The translations under genes were made by a program, and so were the position numbers. The notes below the pieces were generated by a model, which had not been told where the DNA came from, searched no databases, and saw only the letters and a program-made list of their open reading frames with translations. Shown piece by piece: positions 33,326 through 41,096 of a stretch of DNA of 64,000 nucleotides. Source of the DNA: Nocardioides sp. L-11A (GTDB lineage Bacteria; Actinomycetota; Actinomycetes; Propionibacteriales; Nocardioidaceae); NCBI GenBank assembly GCA_029961745.1, contig CP124680.1, forward strand, positions 2,852,001 to 2,916,000, in the 5' to 3' direction. Position 1 is the first letter of the stretch. The number at the start of each line of letters is the position of its first letter.

Positions 33326-34696
33326 ATGTCCTTGATCAGCAACCTCAAGCCGGGCGGGAAGCACGGGGTCCCGAGCAGCGAGAGCCGGGATCCGATCGGC
33401 TACCTCGTCGCCGGCCTCAACCGGCTCGCCCAGACCGACCTCCTCGACAAGGTCCGCCTCCGCAAGCCGACCGAGCAGGCGGTCTTCTCCATCACCCGGA
33501 CCGGGTTCAAGACGATGACCACCGCCGGCCGGACCTTCGCCAAGGCCGGCAAGGGCGGCCAGCCGGGCGCCCGGCCGAAGCACGCCGCGGCGAGCGGCGT
33601 CTTCGACCTCACGCCCGGCGAGGACGAGCAGATGCTCGTCGACGTCGTCACCGAGTTCGCCGACGAGGTCGTCCGGCCCGCGGCGGCCGAGGCCGACCGG
33701 GCCTGCGCCGCACCCGACGACCTGCTCAAGGCCAGCCTCGACATCGGCCTGCCGATCCTCGGCCTGCCCGAGAGCCTCGGCGGAGTCTCCGAGGAGCGCT
33801 CCGCGATGGCCGGCACGCTGGTCGCCGAGGCGCTCGCCAAGGGCGACATGGGGCTGGCCGTCGCGACCCTGGCGCCCGGCTCGGTCGCCACCGCGATCGG
33901 CCTGTGGGGCACCGACGCCCAGCAGCAGACCTATCTGCCGGCCTTCAGCGCCGAGGACGGCTCCGTCCCGGCCGCGGCCCTGGCGCTCAACGAGCCCGCC
34001 GTGCTCTTCGACGTGCTGAGGCCGTCGACGACGGCGAGGAGGACCGCCGACGGTTACGTGCTCAACGGCACCAAGAGCCTGGTCGCCCGCGGCGACCACG
34101 CCGAGCTCTTCGTCGTCGGTGCCAGCCTCGACGGCAAGCCGGTGCTCTTCCTCGTCGAGTCCGGCGCCACGGGCCTCGCCATCGAGGGCGACCCCGCGAT
34201 GGGCGTGCGCGCGGCGTCGATGACCACGCTGGTCCTCGAGGACGTCACCGTGCCCGCCGACGCCGTCCTGGGGGAGACCGACGGGTCGACGTACACCGAG
34301 TGCGTCCGCCTCTCGCGGCTGGCCTGGTGCGCCCTCGCGGTCGGCACCGGCCAGGCCGTGCTCGACTACGTCACGCCGTACGTCAAGGGCCGCGAGGCCT
34401 TCGGCGAGCCGATCGCCAACCGCCAGTCGGTGGCGTTCATGGTCGCCAACATCGCGATCGAGCTGCAGGGCATGCGGCTGCTGACCTACCGCGCCGCGTC
34501 CCGCGCGGCCGCGGGCAAGGACTTCACCCGCGAGGTCGCGCTCGCGCGCAAGGCATGTGCCGACAAGGGCATGCAGATCGGCCTCGACGGCGTCCAGCTG
34601 CTCGGTGGTCACGGGTTCGTCAAGGAGCACCCGGTCGAGCGGTGGTACCGCGACCTGCGGGCGATCGGGATCATGGAAGGCACGGTGCTGGTCTGA
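33326..34696 (+). CDS. Acyl-CoA dehydrogenase family protein, N-terminally extended
   Basis: A 456-residue FAD protein. The first ~90 residues are a basic extension before the acyl-CoA dehydrogenase fold begins (LTPGEDEQMLVDVVTEFADEVVRPAA). Middle motifs are diverged: the usual MTEPxxGSD is replaced by ALNEPAVLFD. The C-terminal helices are present (LDYVTPYVKGREAFGEPIANRQSVAF; LLGGHGFVKEHPVERWYRD). It stops right after IMEGTVLV, so a Glu-Gly-Thr is kept but the last helix is short. It overlaps the next dehydrogenase by one base (TGATG), so the pair may form a heteromer, as known for some actinobacterial FadE pairs. Confidence 0.9.
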   Translation: MSLISNLKPGGKHGVPSSESRDPIGYLVAGLNRLAQTDLLDKVRLRKPTEQAVFSITRTGFKTMTTAGRTFAKAGKGGQPGARPKHAAASGVFDLTPGEDEQMLVDVVTEFADEVVRPAAAEADRACAAPDDLLKASLDIGLPILGLPESLGGVSEERSAMAGTLVAEALAKGDMGLAVATLAPGSVATAIGLWGTDAQQQTYLPAFSAEDGSVPAAALALNEPAVLFDVLRPSTTARRTADGYVLNGTKSLVARGDHAELFVVGASLDGKPVLFLVESGATGLAIEGDPAMGVRAASMTTLVLEDVTVPADAVLGETDGSTYTECVRLSRLAWCALAVGTGQAVLDYVTPYVKGREAFGEPIANRQSVAFMVANIAIELQGMRLLTYRAASRAAAGKDFTREVALARKACADKGMQIGLDGVQLLGGHGFVKEHPVERWYRDLRAIGIMEGTVLV

Positions 34697-35916
34697 TGAG
34701 TATCAATCTCGAGGTGCCCAAGAAGCACCGGGCGCTGGTCGACCAGGCCCACCAGGTCGCGATGAACATGCTGCGACCGATCTCGCGCAAGTACGACATC
34801 GCCGAGCACGAGTACCCCAAGGAGCTCGACATGCTCGCCGCGATGATCGACGGGCTCTCCGAGTCCGGGGCGAGCGAGGGCGCCGGCGCGACCGGCGTAC
34901 GCCGGGAGAACGGCGACGACGGCGGCAAGAGCGCCGTGAAGAACGGCGCCAACCTCGCCTCGGTGACCTCGGTCGCCGAGATGTGCTGGGGTGACACCGG
35001 CCTGCTGCTCTCGATGCCGCGCCAGGGCCTCGGCAACTCCGCGATCGCCTCGGTCGCCAACGACGAGCAGCTTGAGCGCTTCAAGGGCCGCTGGGCCTCG
35101 ATGGCCATCACCGAGCCGTCCTTCGGCTCCGACTCCGCCGCGATCTCGACCACCGCCGTGCTCGACGGCGACGAGTACGTCATCAACGGCGAGAAGATCT
35201 TCGTCACCTCCGGCGAGCGCTCCGACTGCATCGTCGTCTGGGCGACCCTCGACAAGTCGCTCGGCCGCGCCGCGATCAAGTCGTTCGTGGTCGAGAAGGA
35301 CACGCCGGGCGTCAAGGTGGAGCGACTCGAGGAGAAGCTCGGCATCCGCGCCTCCGACACCGCGGTGATCACCTTCACCGACGCCCGGGTGCCGAAGGAC
35401 AACCTGCTCGGCTCGCCGGAGATCAACGTCGAGCAGGGCTTCGCCGGCGCGATGGCGACCTTCGACAACACCCGCCCGCTCGTCGCCGCGATGGCCGTCG
35501 GCTGCGCCCGCGCATCACTGGACCTGACCCGCGACCTGCTCAAGGAGGCCGGGATCGAGGTCGACTACGACCGCCCGGCGCTCCTGCAGAGCGCGGCGGC
35601 CGCGAAGTTCCTGCAGCTCGAGGCCGACTGGGAGGCCGGGCGGCTCCTGACCCTGCAGGCGGCGTGGATGGCGGACAACCGCAAGCCCAACTCGCTGGAG
35701 GCGTCGATGGCCAAGGCGAAGGCCGGCCGGGTCGGCTCCGACGTCACGCTGTCCTGCGTCGAGCTGTGTGCGTCGATCGGCTACAGCGAGGAGGAGCTGC
35801 TCGAGAAGTGGGCGCGCGACTCCAAGATCCTCGACATCTTCGAGGGCACCCAGCAGATCCAACAGTTGATCGTCGCGAGAAGGATCCTCGGGCTGTCGAG
35901 CGCCGAGTTGAAGTGA
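34696..35916 (+). CDS. Acyl-CoA dehydrogenase family protein (pair partner)
   Basis: A 406-residue acyl-CoA dehydrogenase. It shows MAITEPSFGSDSAAI (FAD/substrate loop), EYVINGEKIFVTSGERSD, GIRASDTAVITF and the C-terminal KILDIFEGTQQIQQLIVARRILG with Glu in the MCAD catalytic position. It is intact where the upstream partner is diverged, which suggests this subunit carries the chemistry and the partner shapes substrate or FAD binding; that is inference. Coupled by one-base overlap. A 59-bp repeat follows. Confidence 0.93.
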   Translation: MSINLEVPKKHRALVDQAHQVAMNMLRPISRKYDIAEHEYPKELDMLAAMIDGLSESGASEGAGATGVRRENGDDGGKSAVKNGANLASVTSVAEMCWGDTGLLLSMPRQGLGNSAIASVANDEQLERFKGRWASMAITEPSFGSDSAAISTTAVLDGDEYVINGEKIFVTSGERSDCIVVWATLDKSLGRAAIKSFVVEKDTPGVKVERLEEKLGIRASDTAVITFTDARVPKDNLLGSPEINVEQGFAGAMATFDNTRPLVAAMAVGCARASLDLTRDLLKEAGIEVDYDRPALLQSAAAAKFLQLEADWEAGRLLTLQAAWMADNRKPNSLEASMAKAKAGRVGSDVTLSCVELCASIGYSEEELLEKWARDSKILDIFEGTQQIQQLIVARRILGLSSAELK

Positions 35917-36000
35917 GCTGACGGCTCGATCGCTTCGGGGCCCGTTCCTGCCGGTGGCTGGGGACGGGCCTCGGCGATCTGGGGGTGGAACAGGTTGCAA

Positions 36001-36059
36001 TTGGGCAGAGACCGCATACTCCGGGCCCAAATCGTTGCGGTTTGGGACCAAACCGCAAC
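36001..36059 (+). repeat. 59-bp palindromic repeat, copy B
   Basis: It begins TTGGGCAGAGACCGCAT and ends with a perfect inverted repeat: GTTGCGGTTTGG (36034-36045), spacer GA, CCAAACCGCAAC (36048-36059). The 5' half also pairs TTGGGC (36001-36006) with GCCCAA (36025-36030). It lies 84 bp after the acyl-CoA dehydrogenase stop and ends 3 bp from the convergent galK stop codon. Confidence 0.9.
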
Positions 36060-36062
36060 AGC

Positions 36063-37097
36063 TCACCCCGCCCCGCGGAGCACCCGCGCCCCCGCTCCGG
36101 GCGTCACGAGATGGTGCCGGGGAGAGTCCCAGCGGCGCTCGGCGTACGCCGCATCCACCGCCTCCCGTACGGCGTCGGCCCGGTCCGCCGCGACCAGGGT
36201 GAGCGTGCAGCCGCCGAACCCGCCGCCGGTCATCCGCGCGCCGAGCGCTCCCGCCGTGAGCGCAGTGTCGACGACCAGGTCGAGCTGCGGCACGCTCACC
36301 TCGTAGTCGTCGCGCAGCGAGACGTGCGACGCGGTCATCAGCCCGCCGAGCCGCTGCCAGGAGCGGGCCCCGATCGCGTCCACCGCGTCCAGGACCCGGG
36401 CGTTCTCGGTCGTGACGTGGCGCCGGCGCCGGGGGTGACCGTCGGCGCACTCGCGGCGCCGCTGGGCGTAGCCACCGTCGCCGTCGGCCAGCACGTGCCG
36501 CACCCGGGTGTCGGTGACCAGTAGGCTCAGGCCGGCCGCGGCCACGGGCAGCGGTACGGCGGTGGTGGTGGGGGCGTCCGGGTCGGCGAAGTCGATGAGC
36601 AGTGCGTGCCCCTCGGAGCCGAGCAGGGCGGCCAGCTGGTCCATGCCGCCGGTCGGGGCGCCGACGTGCTCGGTCTCCGCCCGCCGGCAGGCCTCGGCGA
36701 GCAGCCGGCGGCCCGCGCCGTCGAGGGGCGCTCCGAGCAGGCCCGCGATCGCGGTCGCGACGGCGCATTCGAGCGCCGCCGAGCTGGACAGACCCCCGCC
36801 GAGGGGCAGGGTGGAGACGAGGTCGATGTCGAGCCCCGGTATCTCCCAGCCGATCCGGCGCAGTTCGGCGACGACGCCGACGACGTACTCCCGCCACCGG
36901 TGGTCGCCCGGGATCGCCTCACGGCTGTGCACCCGCAGCCGGTCGTCGTCACGGCGCCGGACGGTGGCGATGGTGGCGAGGCCGATCGCGAACGGCAGGC
37001 ACCGACCGCCGTTGTAGTCGGTGTGCTCGCCGATCAGGTTGACCCGGCCGGGTGCGCGCGCGACGACGGATGCGGAGAGGGACGTCACGGGCGCCAT
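36063..37097 (-). CDS. galK: Galactokinase
   Basis: A 344-residue GHMP kinase that makes galactose-1-phosphate. The galactose signature GRVNLIGEHTDYNGG (~18-32), ATP loop LPLGGGLSSSAALECAVATA (~96-115) and catalytic-Asp segment GAPTGGMDQLAAL are intact, and GARMTGGGFGGCTLTLV is motif III. It is slightly shorter than E. coli GalK (~380). No galT, galE or transporter gene is nearby, so it stands alone. Its stop codon abuts a 59-bp repeat. Confidence 0.95.
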   Translation of the reverse strand: MAPVTSLSASVVARAPGRVNLIGEHTDYNGGRCLPFAIGLATIATVRRRDDDRLRVHSREAIPGDHRWREYVVGVVAELRRIGWEIPGLDIDLVSTLPLGGGLSSSAALECAVATAIAGLLGAPLDGAGRRLLAEACRRAETEHVGAPTGGMDQLAALLGSEGHALLIDFADPDAPTTTAVPLPVAAAGLSLLVTDTRVRHVLADGDGGYAQRRRECADGHPRRRRHVTTENARVLDAVDAIGARSWQRLGGLMTASHVSLRDDYEVSVPQLDLVVDTALTAGALGARMTGGGFGGCTLTLVAADRADAVREAVDAAYAERRWDSPRHHLVTPGAGARVLRGAG

Positions 37098-37148
37098 CCT
37101 GCCTGGTCGGGCAGTCCCGGGCGGCGGTCAGGCTCTAGGGTGTGCGCC

Positions 37149-37706
37149 GTGCCCCGCCCCCTCATCGTCGCCGCCGCCCGCTCCGAGGTCGCCTACGTGC
37201 CGGCCGGGATCGACGTGGTCGTCACCGGCATCGGCAAGACGGCCGCCGCGACCGCGCTGACGCGTCACCTGGCCGGACAGTCCGACCTGGCCGATCTGGT
37301 CGTCGTCAACCTCGGCACCGCCGGCGCGCTGCACGACGGGCTCGACGGCGAGCACGGGCTGTACGAGATCGGCACCGTGCTCAACCACGACATCAACGGC
37401 GACGCGATCCGCGCCCTCGGCTACGACCCGCGCGACCGGCTCGTCATCGGGGAGAGCCCCACCGTCCTGGCGACCGGCGACGTCTTCGTCAACGACCCGA
37501 CGGTCCGGACCCGGTTGGCCGAGCGCGCTCAGCTCGTCGACATGGAGGGCTACGCCGTCGCCTACGTCGCGCAGGAGTTCGGCGTCCCGCTGCGGATGGT
37601 CAAGCACGTCTCGGACAACGCCGACGAGGGCGCGATGGAGTGGGTCGCCCTGGTCGACCGCAGCGCGCGGGTGCTGGGGGAGTGGGCGGCGACCCACCTC
37701 GGGTGA
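37149..37706 (+). CDS. Nucleoside phosphorylase/MTA-SAH nucleosidase-like protein
   Basis: A 185-residue protein of the PNP/UDP phosphorylase fold, near the lower length limit. VVTGIGKTAAATALTRHL and VVNLGTAGAL form the ribose/phosphate loops; LVDMEGYAVAYVAQEFGVP holds the MEGYA ribose-binding Glu; VKHVSDNADE provides the purine-site Asp. Best fit is 5'-methylthioadenosine/S-adenosylhomocysteine nucleosidase or a relative. The GTG at 37149 is chosen because TAGGGT lies 7 nt upstream. Confidence 0.85.
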   Translation: MPRPLIVAAARSEVAYVPAGIDVVVTGIGKTAAATALTRHLAGQSDLADLVVVNLGTAGALHDGLDGEHGLYEIGTVLNHDINGDAIRALGYDPRDRLVIGESPTVLATGDVFVNDPTVRTRLAERAQLVDMEGYAVAYVAQEFGVPLRMVKHVSDNADEGAMEWVALVDRSARVLGEWAATHLG

Positions 37707-37709
37707 GCG

Positions 37710-38303
37710 TCAGCGGCTGCTGGAGGCGCGGCGGCCGCGGACGACGCCGACGAAGTCCTGGTGCATCGGGCTGTCCGCCGCGCGCAGCCAGACGAGGGCG
37801 ACCGTGGTCGGCTCGAGCTCGACGACCCGGTGGACGACGTCCTTGCGGTGGTACAGGCGCGCCACCGACATCGGCACGATGACGATCCCGCTGCCCGATG
37901 CGGCGACCTCGATCGCGTCCTGCACCGACATCGCCGGGAAGGGCAGCTGCTCGGTCGTGGGCGCCCAGCCCGACGGGTGCGGAAGCACCAACTGCTCGTC
38001 CGCGAGATCCGCGAGGGCGACCGGTGTCTCGCCGTCGGCAGCCGCCACGAAGTGCTCCCGTCCGGCCACCACGACCGGCAGCTCGTCGTACAGACGCACG
38101 CAGTGCAGCGGCTCCGGCGCGTCGAGGTCGACCGGCAGCCGGACCAGGGCGAGGTCGGCCGTGCCGCCGTCGAGGACGGCACGCTGTCGCCCCTCTTCGA
38201 CGGGGAGGAGGTGGAGCGGGATCCGCGGGTGACGCTCACGCCAGACCCGCGCCCACTTGTCGGGGGTCACTCCGGGAACGAAGGCGACACGCAGCTCCTG
38301 CAT
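37710..38303 (-). CDS. LysR-type substrate-binding domain without HTH
   Basis: A 197-residue protein equal to the effector-binding half of LysR regulators. It starts directly at the first strand (ELRVAFVPGVTPDKWARVWRERHP), continues through ADLALVRLPVD and ELPVVVAGREHFVA, and ends after the AIEVAASGSGIVIVPMSVARL lobe. No helix-turn-helix precedes it in frame, and the upstream sequence has no remnant of one on this strand. Free-standing domains of this kind occur in actinobacteria and their role is unknown. It converges on the nucleosidase with a 3-bp gap. Confidence 0.85.
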   Translation of the reverse strand: MQELRVAFVPGVTPDKWARVWRERHPRIPLHLLPVEEGRQRAVLDGGTADLALVRLPVDLDAPEPLHCVRLYDELPVVVAGREHFVAAADGETPVALADLADEQLVLPHPSGWAPTTEQLPFPAMSVQDAIEVAASGSGIVIVPMSVARLYHRKDVVHRVVELEPTTVALVWLRAADSPMHQDFVGVVRGRRASSSR

Positions 38304-38341
38304 GCGCCCACGATCCCAGAGTGCACCCCTCAGCGGTGCAT

Positions 38342-38617
38342 CTAGGCCTGAGCGAGCAGCCCGAACTGCAGGGTGCCGCTGTCGTCGACGCCCGCGTCGA
38401 GCGTCATCGCGTCGAGCTGCTGCGCGGCGCCCTCGTCGAGGTAGACGGTGGCGCCGTCCTGCTCGACGACCTGGTCGCCGGGTTCGGCCTGTTCGGCCGC
38501 GGACACGGCGAAGCCGGCCTCGGCCTGGGTGATGCGCAGTCCCGCGGAGTCGGGGACGTCGGGCGCGTCGGTCATCTGCTTGACGATCGTGCAGGCGTTC
38601 TCGGTGAGGGTGAGCAT
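38342..38617 (-). CDS. HesB/IscA-like protein lacking cluster cysteines
   Basis: A 91-residue protein with the A-type carrier fold pattern: MLTLTENACTIVKQM, AGLRITQAEAGFAVSAAEQAEPGDQVVEQDGATVYLDEGAAQQLDA given here as consecutive blocks (LRITQ, VYLDEG, LQFGL). The three conserved cysteines that bind the Fe-S cluster in IscA are missing; the only Cys is residue 9. It is therefore unlikely to carry a cluster in the standard way. Cys-less HesB-like proteins are a recurring actinobacterial group of unknown function. Confidence 0.82.
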   Translation of the reverse strand: MLTLTENACTIVKQMTDAPDVPDSAGLRITQAEAGFAVSAAEQAEPGDQVVEQDGATVYLDEGAAQQLDAMTLDAGVDDSGTLQFGLLAQA

Positions 38618-38639
38618 GGCATGCCTTCTCGGTTCGTGG

Positions 38640-39086
38640 TCAGAGACCTTCCCCACCGTTGCAGGTCGCCGGTGGTCGTTCAAGGCGCCGGGCGTGTCGC
38701 CGCAGCGCGCGCCGGGCCCCTACGGCGGCGTACGCTCCCGTCAGCGCGGTGGCCAGGAGCATCGCCCGCGGCCGGCTGTCGCGGCGGACCAGGTGCCCGA
38801 GACCGGTCGCGGTGTCGGACAGGTCGACCCCCAGCGACAGCAGCTGGAGCCGCGCGCGCTCGGTCTCACCGGCCAGCAGGTACGCCGTGCCCAGCGCGAT
38901 CGCGCGTCCGCCGTAGATCCGGGTCAGGTAGCCGACCTCCGGTGTCGGCGCGATGCCGAAGCCGCGCGCGGTCGCGGCCGGCACGACGAGGGAGGCGAGC
39001 CCGAGGCCGATCCGGCCCCAGGCCAGCAGGTCAAGACTGTCGAGACTGTCGGGGCGGTCGGTACGACGCTCGCGATCGGCTGGCAT
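38640..39086 (-). CDS. DUF4267-like small membrane protein (paralogue 2)
   Basis: A 148-residue protein. After a polar N-terminus come WGRIGLGLASLVVPAATARGFGI, YLTRIYGGRAIALGTAYLLAG and a last hydrophobic stretch (AMLLATALTGAYAAVGARRAL). The shared pattern with the protein at 20847-21245 (GRI, P..TAR.FG, R..G.R.IALG, D..DT/N..) shows that they are paralogues. The start is uncertain: ATG 39086 or ATG 39137. The function is unknown. Confidence 0.75.
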   Translation of the reverse strand: MPADRERRTDRPDSLDSLDLLAWGRIGLGLASLVVPAATARGFGIAPTPEVGYLTRIYGGRAIALGTAYLLAGETERARLQLLSLGVDLSDTATGLGHLVRRDSRPRAMLLATALTGAYAAVGARRALRRHARRLERPPATCNGGEGL

Positions 39087-39204
39087 GGACCGATCGTCGT
39101 CCCCGCCGCGACCGGTCGCCATGACCCGGGAGGTCATGGCGACGCCGGAAGGGGGTGCCGATGCGGTGTCTGGGCCCGGCCTTTGCTACGGTTTCTCCGC
39201 ACTC

Positions 39205-39293
39205 GTCCGGGTGGCGGAATTGGCAGACGCGCTAGCTTGAGGTGCTAGTGCCCGTATTAGGGCGTGGGGGTTCAAGTCCCCCCTCGGACACCA
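39205..39293 (+). tRNA. tRNA-Leu (anticodon GAG)
   Basis: The 89-nt sequence folds as a class II tRNA. Acceptor arm GTCCGGG (39205-39211) pairs with CTCGGAC before ACCA (39290-39293), so CCA is encoded. The anticodon stem is CTAGC/GCTAG around loop TTGAGGT, giving anticodon GAG (39239-39241), which reads CUC/CUU. A long variable arm and the TpsiC arm GTGGGGGTTCAAGTCCC complete it. Confidence 0.96.
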
Positions 39294-39297
39294 GACG

Positions 39298-39323
39298 GAA
39301 CGGCGGCCCCAGGGCCGCCGTTC
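39298..39323 (+). terminator. Hairpin terminator after tRNA-Leu
   Basis: GAACGGCGGCCC and GGGCCGCCGTTC are perfectly complementary 12-nt arms separated by CA, 4 nt after the tRNA CCA end. A short T-rich stretch follows. This is well placed to end the tRNA transcript before the glycosyltransferase gene. Confidence 0.8.
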
Positions 39324-39353
39324 TGCGTTATCTAGGCTTCCTAGACTCCTGGC

Positions 39354-40463
39354 GTGACCGATACCCGCGCCCGGCTCTGCCTCACCATGATCGTCAAGGA
39401 CGAGGCCGCCATCATCGATCGCTGCCTGGCGGCCGCGGCTCCCTGGATCGACGCCTGGGCGATCCACGACACCGGATCGTCGGACGACACGGCGGAGATC
39501 ATCACGTCGTTCTTCGACCGGCAGGGGCTCCCGGGGCGGTTGACCCGCGGGCGTTTCGACGACTTCGCCCAGGCGCGCAACGACTCGCTCGCGGCAGCAC
39601 GGGACACGGCCGCGGCCGAGGGCGCGGACTACCTGCTGCTGTGCGACGCGGACATGGAGCTGGTGGTCGAGGATCCCGCGTTCCGTGCCGCGCTGACCGC
39701 CGACGCCTACCTCCTCGAGCAGCGGGCCAGCGGCCTCGACTACGCCAACGTCCGGCTCCTGCGTGTCGACGCGCAGGCGCACTACCGGGGTGTCACGCAT
39801 GAGTACCTCGACGTCGGCGAGGCGACCCGGCCGGCTCTCGGCGGCGCGTGGTTCCACGACCACGCCGAAGGGGCCAGCCGGCAGGTGAAGTTCGAGCGGG
39901 ACCTCGCCCTGCTCGAGCGCGGTCTCGCCGACGAGCCCGACAACGCCCGCTATCAGTTCTACCTGGCCCAGACCCTGCGCGACCTCGACCGGCATCGGGA
40001 CGCCGTCGCTGCCTACGAGCGCCGGGCCGCCCAGGGCGGCTGGGAGGAGGAGGTCTGGTACTCGTTGTTGCAAGTGGCGATGCTGCGGGAGCGGCTCGGT
40101 GACCCCGACCCGGAGGTGCTCGCCGCCTACCTGGCGGCGTTCGAGCGCCGCCCCGGGCGCGCCGAGACGCTGGTGGAGCTGGCCCGCCACCTGCGCGAGC
40201 GGGGCCGGCACCACCTCGCCCACGTCTTCGCGACCCGGGCGACGCAGCTGGCGCCGACCGAGGACATCCTCTTCGTGAGCGCCAGCTCCTACGGCTGGCG
40301 GGCCCGCGACGAGCTGTCGATCTCAAGCTACTGGGTCGGCCGGTACGACGAGTCCGCCGCGCTCGCCCAGGGCCTGCTGGCCGACCCCGCGCTGCCCGTC
40401 GAGGAGCGGGCCCGGGTCGAGCAGAACCTGTCCTTCGCCCGCCGGCCGGTCTCCCTAGACTGA
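39354..40463 (+). CDS. Family 2 glycosyltransferase with TPR-like C-terminus
   Basis: A 369-residue protein. The N-terminal GT2 domain shows LTMIVKDEAAIIDRCL, AIHDTGSSDDTAEII and the metal/nucleotide motif LLLCDADMEL (DxD, ~95-104). The C-terminal part (~180-360) is a set of helical, TPR-like repeats (NARYQFYLAQTLRDLDRHRDAVAAYERRA). The layout matches SunS-like or tetratricopeptide glycosyltransferases, whose acceptors vary. It starts with GTG, with TAGACT 6 nt upstream. The next gene, a TPR lipoprotein, has its own TAGACT box. Confidence 0.9.
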   Translation: MTDTRARLCLTMIVKDEAAIIDRCLAAAAPWIDAWAIHDTGSSDDTAEIITSFFDRQGLPGRLTRGRFDDFAQARNDSLAAARDTAAAEGADYLLLCDADMELVVEDPAFRAALTADAYLLEQRASGLDYANVRLLRVDAQAHYRGVTHEYLDVGEATRPALGGAWFHDHAEGASRQVKFERDLALLERGLADEPDNARYQFYLAQTLRDLDRHRDAVAAYERRAAQGGWEEEVWYSLLQVAMLRERLGDPDPEVLAAYLAAFERRPGRAETLVELARHLRERGRHHLAHVFATRATQLAPTEDILFVSASSYGWRARDELSISSYWVGRYDESAALAQGLLADPALPVEERARVEQNLSFARRPVSLD

Positions 40464-40468
40464 CCGCC

Positions 40469-41020
40469 GTGCCTCGTCCCGCGCTCCCCGCCCTCGTGCT
40501 GCTCGCCCTCGTCCTGGTCACCGGTTGCGGCGGGGACGACGGCGCCGAGAAGCCCGCGGCCGCGTCGTCGACGGCGCTGTCGGCCGCCGACGCCCTGGTC
40601 CGTACCGGGCTGCAGCAGCGCGACGCCGGTGACGACGCCCAGGCCCGGGTCACCTTCGAGAACGTGCTGGAGCTCGACCCGGACAACGTCTATGCCCACT
40701 ACAACCTCGGCCTGCTGGCCCAGGAGGCGGGGGAGCAGGACGCCGCGGTCGAGCAGTACGACGCGGCGCTGGCGACCGACCCCGAGTTCGCTCCGGCGCT
40801 CTACAACAAGGGCATCGTGCTCGAGTCCACCGACCTCGACACGGCGGTCGGGCTCTACCGGCGAGCGCTCGCCGCCGATCCCCAGCTGGCCGCCGCGCAC
40901 ATGCGGCTCGGGTTCGCTCTCCTGCACCTGGGCAGATCCGCCGAGGCCGAGGAGCACCTGGCGACCGGCATCGAGCTCGATCCGGCGATGGCGGAGGTCG
41001 ACGCCCCGTCGTACGACTGA
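40469..41020 (+). CDS. TPR-repeat lipoprotein
   Basis: A 183-residue protein with a lipoprotein signal peptide (ALPALVLLALVLVTGC, lipobox LVTGC; mature Cys ~20). Three to four TPR units follow (ALVRTGLQQRDAGDDAQARVTFENVLELDPDN; VYAHYNLGLLAQEAGEQDAAVEQYDAALATDPE as successive blocks; LAAAHMRLGFALLHLGRSAEAEEHLATGIELDP). It is likely a membrane-anchored scaffold facing outward. It starts with GTG, with TAGACT 7 nt before, suggesting independent leaderless transcription even though the upstream stop is only 5 bp away. Confidence 0.9.
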   Translation: MPRPALPALVLLALVLVTGCGGDDGAEKPAAASSTALSAADALVRTGLQQRDAGDDAQARVTFENVLELDPDNVYAHYNLGLLAQEAGEQDAAVEQYDAALATDPEFAPALYNKGIVLESTDLDTAVGLYRRALAADPQLAAAHMRLGFALLHLGRSAEAEEHLATGIELDPAMAEVDAPSYD

Positions 41021-41096
41021 GCGCGCGACCGGGACCGAGGTCCCGAGTTCCCGGAAGTCGGGTCCACCGGATGCGGGCGGCCACTAGCGTGATGGC

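Noticed and set aside
35515..36897. A 460-codon minus-strand frame across the acyl-CoA dehydrogenase end and galK
   Set aside because: It shadows galK and includes a translated 59-bp repeat; composition only.
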